10,437 nucleotides of DNA from JTS-RE9 sp964649195 (lineage in GTDB: Bacteria; Planctomycetota; Phycisphaerae; Phycisphaerales; Phycisphaeraceae), in assembly GCA_964649195.1 (NCBI GenBank), contig CAZYPK010000177.1:1-10437 (forward strand), given 5' to 3'. The notes under the pieces were generated by a model that searched no databases, was not told the DNA's origin, and saw only the letters and a program-made list of their open reading frames with translations. Positions 7,237-10,437 of the stretch are shown piece by piece. The translations under genes were made by a program, and so were the position numbers. Numbering within the stretch: position 1 is the first letter of the stretch; the number at the start of each line of letters is the position of its first letter.

Positions 7237-7457
7237 GATGTGACAGTCTCCGTCTCCGCCAGTTCACGGGCGAAGTCGAGGCACGCACTGATCTGCGTCT
7301 CCGTCAGATCGGGAAACTCTTCAATGATCCGGGCATGGGTGTAGCCATCGGCCAGATAGCCCAGCACGAAACTGACGGGGATCCGCGTCCCTTGAAGCCG
7401 AGGCTTTCCACGAAGGACATCAGGGCTGGAAACGATTTGTTCTCGCCAGTTGGCCAT
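7233..7457 (-). CDS. DUF433 family antitoxin-like protein
   Basis: A 74-residue protein of the DUF433 family, small helical DNA-binding-type proteins that often serve as antitoxins to PIN-like toxins. The core GKPRLQGTRIPVSFVLGYLADG (18-39) and the following EEFPDLTETQISACLDFARE hold the family signature: G-K-P then G-T-R-I-P-V, then a P-x-L-T helix with D-I/Q-I. The protein is complete. Its stop overlaps the ATG of a 14-codon toxin remnant, so the antitoxin appears to be orphaned. The start lacks a Shine-Dalgarno site, and a TAAAAT box ends 6 bases upstream, which would fit a leaderless message. It sits between fabH and fabD, where no such gene is expected. Confidence 0.85.
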   Translation of the reverse strand: MANWREQIVSSPDVLRGKPRLQGTRIPVSFVLGYLADGYTHARIIEEFPDLTETQISACLDFARELAETETVTS

Positions 7458-7463
7458 GTGTTG

Positions 7464-7469
7464 ATTTTA
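7464..7469 (-). promoter_or_regulatory. Possible -10 box for leaderless DUF433 message
   Basis: TAAAAT on the minus strand is one base from the -10 consensus. Seven bases downstream is the A of the DUF433 ATG, which itself has no ribosome site. The best -35 is weak (ATGCCA, 18 bases away). The call is tentative. Confidence 0.3.
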
Positions 7470-7508
7470 GCGTGGGCAGCCTTGTGCTGGCATATCGAAA
7501 TATCTCAC

Positions 7509-7701
7509 AACCTGAGTTCGGGATAAGCCCCGCCCGGCCCCCGGAACAGGGCGCGGGCCAAGGGGTGATCGATACGCGGCTCGTTCACGAATCACAACTC
7601 GATTTCCGATCCGAATTCACCTTGTAAACCTGGGATACTTTGTTCATTGGACACGCTTTGGCCCGCGCCCTTCCGGGCGGGGCTTATCCCGAATTCAGGT
7701 T
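7509..7701. mobile_element. Inverted-repeat (MITE-like) element after fabH
   Basis: The left arm (7509-7561) and right arm (7658-7701) are inverted copies. The outer 29 bases match at 28 positions, and the inner 13 (GGGCGCGGGCCAA) match fully. A 9-base length difference lies between. Each arm also folds on itself through GCCC/GGGC stretches. TCAC flanks both outer ends directly (7505-7508 and 7702-7705), a possible 4-bp target duplication. The inner 96 bases have no coding potential. The right end abuts the fabH stop codon. It could instead be a fabH terminator built from two REP-type units. Confidence 0.6.
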
Positions 7702-8715
7702 TCACACCTTCCACAGACTCGTCGCCCACGTCAGGCCGCCGCCCAGGGCGACGAAGAGGACGTGATCGCCGGGCTTCACCCGGCCGGCCGTCACCAGTTC
7801 GTGCAGGCAGATGGGCACGCTGGCGGCGGAGGTGTTGCCGTAGCGGTCGATGTTCACGTACATGCGGTCTTCGCCCACGCCCAGCTTTTCGCGGGCCGAT
7901 TCGATGATGCGGGCGTTGGACTGGTGCGGGATGATCATCGCCAGGTCGGAAGGTTGGAGATGGCAGTGGGACAGGGCGGCCTCGATCGATTTTTGCAGCG
8001 TGCCGACGGCGAACTTGTAAATCTCCCGTCCGTTCATCTGCAACGTGTTGAATTGTCCGTTGAACGGCGCCCCTGCGCCGTTGGGCGGCAGGTCCGCCTC
8101 GGTGCGCGGGCAGTAGAGTTCGTGCCATCTGCCGCCATCGGAGCCCATGTTCTGGTAGAGGCAGCCGCGCGATGCGTCTTCGGTGGCGGAAAAAATCGCG
8201 GCCCCTGCGCCATCGCCGAAGAGGACGCAGGTGGCGCGGTCGGTCCAGTTGGTGATCTTGCTGAGCGTTTCGCAGCCGACGACGCCGATGTGTTTGTAGA
8301 AGCCGGTCTGGATCAGGCTGGCCGCCATGTTCGCGCCATAGACAAAGCCGGAGCAGGCGGCGGAGATATCGACGGCGCCGGCGGGCGTCGCGCCGATGTC
8401 GCTCACCACCCGGGCGGCGGTCGATGGCGTGACCATCTCCGGCGTGAGCGTGGCAAGGATGAGCATGTCCAGATCGGTCGGCGCCAGGTCCGCGCTCGCC
8501 AGGGCCTGCCGCATCGCCTGGCGCGACAGCGTGAGGACGTTCGTGCCCGCTTCGCTGACATGTCGCTGGCGGATGCCGGTGCGCTGGCTGATCCACTGGT
8601 CGCTCGTGTCAACGGTCTTGGCCAGGTCCGCGTTGGTGACGACATTCGCAGGCACCGCCATGCCCGTGCCAGAGAGGCGGATGCCAAAGGTTCGTGGGGC
8701 GGTCGGCAAAGTCAT
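7702..8715 (-). CDS. fabH: 3-oxoacyl-ACP synthase III (KAS III)
   Basis: A 337-residue condensing enzyme that starts fatty-acid synthesis by joining an acyl-CoA primer (usually acetyl-CoA) to malonyl-ACP. The Cys-His-Asn triad is complete: Cys121 in SAACSGFVYG, His264 in IPHQSNARI and Asn294 in RYGNTSAAS. The DQWISQRTGI segment (39-48) and the C-terminal GGGLTW are family hallmarks. Length is normal. The frame is open to 8763, but the extra 16 residues are translated heptamer repeat, so the ATG at 8715 is chosen. Eight bases upstream, GGAA within the array is the only ribosome-site candidate. It lies 122 bases after plsX, the usual neighbour. The stop codon borders the inverted-repeat element. 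Confidence 0.96.
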   Translation of the reverse strand: MTLPTAPRTFGIRLSGTGMAVPANVVTNADLAKTVDTSDQWISQRTGIRQRHVSEAGTNVLTLSRQAMRQALASADLAPTDLDMLILATLTPEMVTPSTAARVVSDIGATPAGAVDISAACSGFVYGANMAASLIQTGFYKHIGVVGCETLSKITNWTDRATCVLFGDGAGAAIFSATEDASRGCLYQNMGSDGGRWHELYCPRTEADLPPNGAGAPFNGQFNTLQMNGREIYKFAVGTLQKSIEAALSHCHLQPSDLAMIIPHQSNARIIESAREKLGVGEDRMYVNIDRYGNTSAASVPICLHELVTAGRVKPGDHVLFVALGGGLTWATSLWKV

Positions 8716-8722
8716 TTGAAAA

Positions 8723-8802
8723 GTTCCGAGTTTCGGGTTTCGGGTTCCGGGTTGAAGTTCCACTGTCTTGCGACTCGGAACTCGGAACTCGAAACTCGAA
8801 AC
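8723..8802. repeat. Heptamer-armed inverted repeat, fabH-plsX gap
   Basis: The left arm holds four heptamers (GTTCCGA, GTTTCGG twice, GTTCCGG; 8723-8750). The right arm holds four inverse heptamers (TCGGAAC twice, TCGAAAC twice; 8775-8802). The loop is 24 bases. The array ends 7 bases before the fabH ATG. Unit, arm order and part of the loop match the element at 5543-5701. Confidence 0.92.
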
Positions 8803-8837
8803 TTCTCCCCAGATGCTTCACAATCGCAGTCGGATGG

Positions 8838-9866
8838 TTAACTGATCGCCGTCTCAGGCACCGAGTCGGCCAGGGCTTGGACGATGGCTTCGTTGACGTT
8901 GAGCTGGATGAACCGCATGGCGCTCTTGACGGCGTTGACGATGGTGCGGGCCTCGCTGGAGCCGTGGCACTTGAGGCAGATGCCGTTGGCGCCCATCAGC
9001 GGCGCCCCGCCGTATTCGTGATGGTCGTGCTTCCTGTAGATCGACTTGATCACCGGCTCAAACCGCCTGGCCAGTTCGGGATCCACCGCCATGATCTCGC
9101 GGGTGATCGTCTTGAACAGGCCCATCGACAGCCCCTCGGCCAGCTTCAGCACCACGTTGCCGCTGAAGCCTTCGCAGACGATCACGTTGGCCTTGCCCTC
9201 GAACAGTTCCCGGCCTTCCGCGTAGCCGACGTAGTTGAGCCGCTTGTCCGCCTTGATCAGCGCCGCCGCTTCGCGGGTCAGCGAGTTGCCCTTGCCCTCT
9301 TCGGAGCCGATGGAAAGCAGGGCGACCTTGGGGTTCTTCACCCCGATGATTTTCTCGGCATAGATCGACCCCATGTGGGCATACTGATGCAGATGGGTCG
9401 GACGCGGTTCGGGATTGGCGCCGACATCGCAGACGACGATCGGGCCATAGAAGGTGGGGATGGTCACCGCAATGCCCGGTCGATGCACGCCCGGCAGCCG
9501 GCGAAGGAACATCTGGGCCCCGGCGACGCAGGCCCCGGTGTTGCCCGCGCTGATGATCGCATCGCACTGCCGCGGACCGCTGCGCTTGGAACCGAGCTGG
9601 GCCCAGCGCACGATGGAACTGTCGGTCTTCTCCCGAAGCGCCGAGACCGGCGAGTCATCCATGGTGATGACCTGCGTGGTCGCCTCGACTTCGATGCGCG
9701 GGTCGGCCTCGATGCCGCGGGTTCTCAACCCCTGCCCAATGGTCGTACCATCGCCCACAAGGACCAGGCGATCCTCCGGCGACAACAATGAGACCGCGTC
9801 CAGGCATCCATTGAGGATCGCACCAGGCGCATGGTCTCCACCCATGACATCCACAGCGATGCGCAC
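8838..9866 (-). CDS. plsX: Phosphate acyltransferase PlsX
   Basis: A 342-residue enzyme that converts acyl-ACP and phosphate to acyl-phosphate, the donor used by PlsY at the first step of phospholipid synthesis. It links the fatty-acid cycle encoded downstream to membrane lipid. Motifs seen are MGGDHAPG (8-15), SAGNTGA (106-112), CDVGANPEP (146-154), GFSGN (233-237) and HHEYGGAPL (282-290). The length is typical. The start is a GTG at 9866, three bases after the rpmF stop, with GAGGAAG within the rpmF end as ribosome site, so the two are almost certainly translated from one message. The rpmF-plsX-fabH order is widely conserved in bacteria. Confidence 0.96.
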   Translation of the reverse strand: MRIAVDVMGGDHAPGAILNGCLDAVSLLSPEDRLVLVGDGTTIGQGLRTRGIEADPRIEVEATTQVITMDDSPVSALREKTDSSIVRWAQLGSKRSGPRQCDAIISAGNTGACVAGAQMFLRRLPGVHRPGIAVTIPTFYGPIVVCDVGANPEPRPTHLHQYAHMGSIYAEKIIGVKNPKVALLSIGSEEGKGNSLTREAAALIKADKRLNYVGYAEGRELFEGKANVIVCEGFSGNVVLKLAEGLSMGLFKTITREIMAVDPELARRFEPVIKSIYRKHDHHEYGGAPLMGANGICLKCHGSSEARTIVNAVKSAMRFIQLNVNEAIVQALADSVPETAIS

Positions 9867-9869
9867 GAT

Positions 9870-10055
9870 TTAATCTTCCTCGGCGGCGACGCGGAGTTTC
9901 AGACCGGGACGCACATAGCCGCACGCGCTGCACGCCGCATGAGGCAGTTTGACCGCACGGCAGTTGGGACAGGTCACGCTCTGCACCGGCTTCAACCACT
10001 TGTGGTTGCGGCCTTTCTTGCTCTGGGTGCGGGTTTTACGTTGGCATGGAAGCAT
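9870..10055 (-). CDS. rpmF: 50S ribosomal protein L32
   Basis: A 61-residue basic protein of the large ribosomal subunit. Residues 1-22 are rich in Lys, Arg and Gln, as expected for the rRNA-binding tail. The C-terminal half has Cys29/Cys32 and Cys42/Cys45, so this is the zinc-binding (C+) form of L32. The ATG at 10055 has AGAAGG nine bases upstream. The stop is three bases from plsX, the classical rpmF-plsX pairing that ties ribosome supply to lipid synthesis. A second ATG seven bases later is out of frame. A candidate promoter lies at 10163-10191, and a stable leader hairpin lies at 10095-10112. Confidence 0.95.
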   Translation of the reverse strand: MLPCQRKTRTQSKKGRNHKWLKPVQSVTCPNCRAVKLPHAACSACGYVRPGLKLRVAAEED

Positions 10056-10094
10056 GGCACGAAACCTTCTAGTGGGGCTGATGGGGACACGATT

Positions 10095-10112
10095 CGGCGG
10101 CCGTCGCCGCCG
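10095..10112 (-). other. Leader hairpin before rpmF
   Basis: CGGCGGC (10095-10101), a 4-base loop and GCCGCCG (10106-10112) make a perfect 7-bp GC stem within the predicted rpmF leader, about 40 bases upstream of its start. It might take part in L32 feedback control. No T run follows, so it is not a plain terminator. Confidence 0.5.
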
Positions 10113-10162
10113 ACAACACCGCCCATATCAAGCGGTGCTGCAAAGCAAAGGACAGACCAGAC

Positions 10163-10191
10163 AGCGTATCGAAGATCGTTCAACCCGTCAA
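10163..10191 (-). promoter_or_regulatory. Candidate promoter of the rpmF-plsX-fabH operon
   Basis: On the minus strand TTGACG (10186-10191, five of six consensus bases) is followed after 17 bases by TACGCT (10163-10168, three of six). The start point would fall near 10156 and give a leader of about 100 bases that includes the hairpin at 10095-10112. The -10 box is weak. Placement upstream of the first gene supports it. Confidence 0.4.
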
Positions 10192-10209
10192 ACACCCAGC
10201 CATGACTCT

Positions 10210-10257
10210 GAGCCGCGACTCAACGAGTCGCGGAGATGAACGGCCTCAAGGATGGTC
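10210..10257 (+). repeat. Dispersed stem-loop repeat, copy 2
   Basis: GAG, the stem CCGCGACTC-AAC-GAGTCGCGG and GAG (stem region 10210-10235), a 7-base spacer, then GCCTCAAGGATGGTC (10243-10257). It is the same element as at 1715-1762 but in the opposite orientation. It lies just upstream of the candidate rpmF promoter. Confidence 0.85.
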
Positions 10258-10280
10258 GATGGCGGCAAGCGCTGCCGAAT

Positions 10281-10324
10281 ACAACCGGTTCACCCGCGAT
10301 GACCGGTCCACAACCGGTGTACCC
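10281..10324. promoter_or_regulatory. Cluster of three ACCGGT sites
   Basis: The palindrome ACCGGT occurs at 10284-10289, 10302-10307 and 10313-10318. The first and third lie in a 15-base direct repeat (ACAACCGGTTCACCC and ACAACCGGTGTACCC) that matches at 13 positions. It may be a binding site for a regulator of the lipid operon or of a gene beyond the window. No gene is seen from 10056 to the window end. Confidence 0.35.
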
Positions 10325-10360
10325 ACCCCGTTCGTGGCTGTGACCCGAAGGTTGGATTGG

Positions 10361-10437
10361 CCATCCTTGTCCGCCGTGCGTCTCCGCGACGTGTTACGTC
10401 GCGGCTGGCGAGCCGCGACTCAACGAGTCGCGGAGAT
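10361..10437. repeat. Paired stem-loop repeats at the window end
   Basis: Two copies of the dispersed element face each other. Copy 4 (about 10361-10406, minus orientation) keeps CCATCCTTG and a stem with GTGTTAC at its centre. Copy 3 (10410-10437, plus orientation) is cut by the window edge. The outer arms TCTCCGCGAC and GTCGCGGAGA also pair across the two copies. The head-to-head arrangement is typical of mosaic REP clusters. Confidence 0.8.

Noticed and set aside
7592..8841. Long open frames overlapping fabH on both strands (7592-8596 minus, 7762-8841 plus)
   Set aside because: They lie in other frames of a fully motif-supported fabH and show Arg/His-rich or Gly-rich shadow composition. 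Part of their length is translated inverted repeat.

Overview
The window looks like chromosome from a GC-rich planctomycete, most likely of the Phycisphaerae. This is an inference from three things: a PEP-CTERM secreted protein, an H-X9-DG type pseudopilin, and several genes without a clear Shine-Dalgarno site. No rRNA, tRNA, CRISPR array or transposase is visible.

Positions 1-2706 carry two plus-strand surface genes. The first is a secreted beta-repeat protein with a C-terminal PEP-CTERM sorting tail. The second is a pseudopilin-like protein with an N-methylation leader and an H-X9-DG C-terminus. A dispersed stem-loop repeat and a terminator-like hairpin separate them. A short hairpin at 2714-2730 separates them from the convergent cluster that follows.

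Positions 2743-10055 are a minus-strand type II fatty-acid and phospholipid cluster. In transcription order it reads rpmF (L32), plsX, fabH, a DUF433 antitoxin-like gene, a double zinc-ribbon gene, fabD, fabG, acpP, fabF. FabD loads malonate onto ACP, FabH starts chains, FabF elongates, FabG does the first reduction, and PlsX passes the acyl group to phospholipid synthesis. fabZ and an enoyl-ACP reductase are not here. The DUF433/zinc-ribbon pair interrupts the usual fabH-fabD order. It carries a 14-codon remnant of what looks like a DUF5615 PIN-like toxin, so the antitoxin seems to have lost its partner.

The most unusual content lies between the genes. Three gaps (acpP/fabG, fabG/fabD, fabH/plsX) hold long inverted repeats whose arms are tandem heptamers of the form GTKYCGR. 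Two of these abut the fabG and fabH start codons, where the same 13-base string precedes each ATG. The gap after fabH holds an inverted-repeat element of about 190 bp flanked by a possible 4-bp target duplication. acpP has its own good promoter, with a dyad between its -35 and -10 boxes. The region upstream of rpmF (10056-10437) holds a candidate promoter, three ACCGGT sites, and copies of the stem-loop repeat also found at 1715-1762. One of these shows paired compensatory changes.
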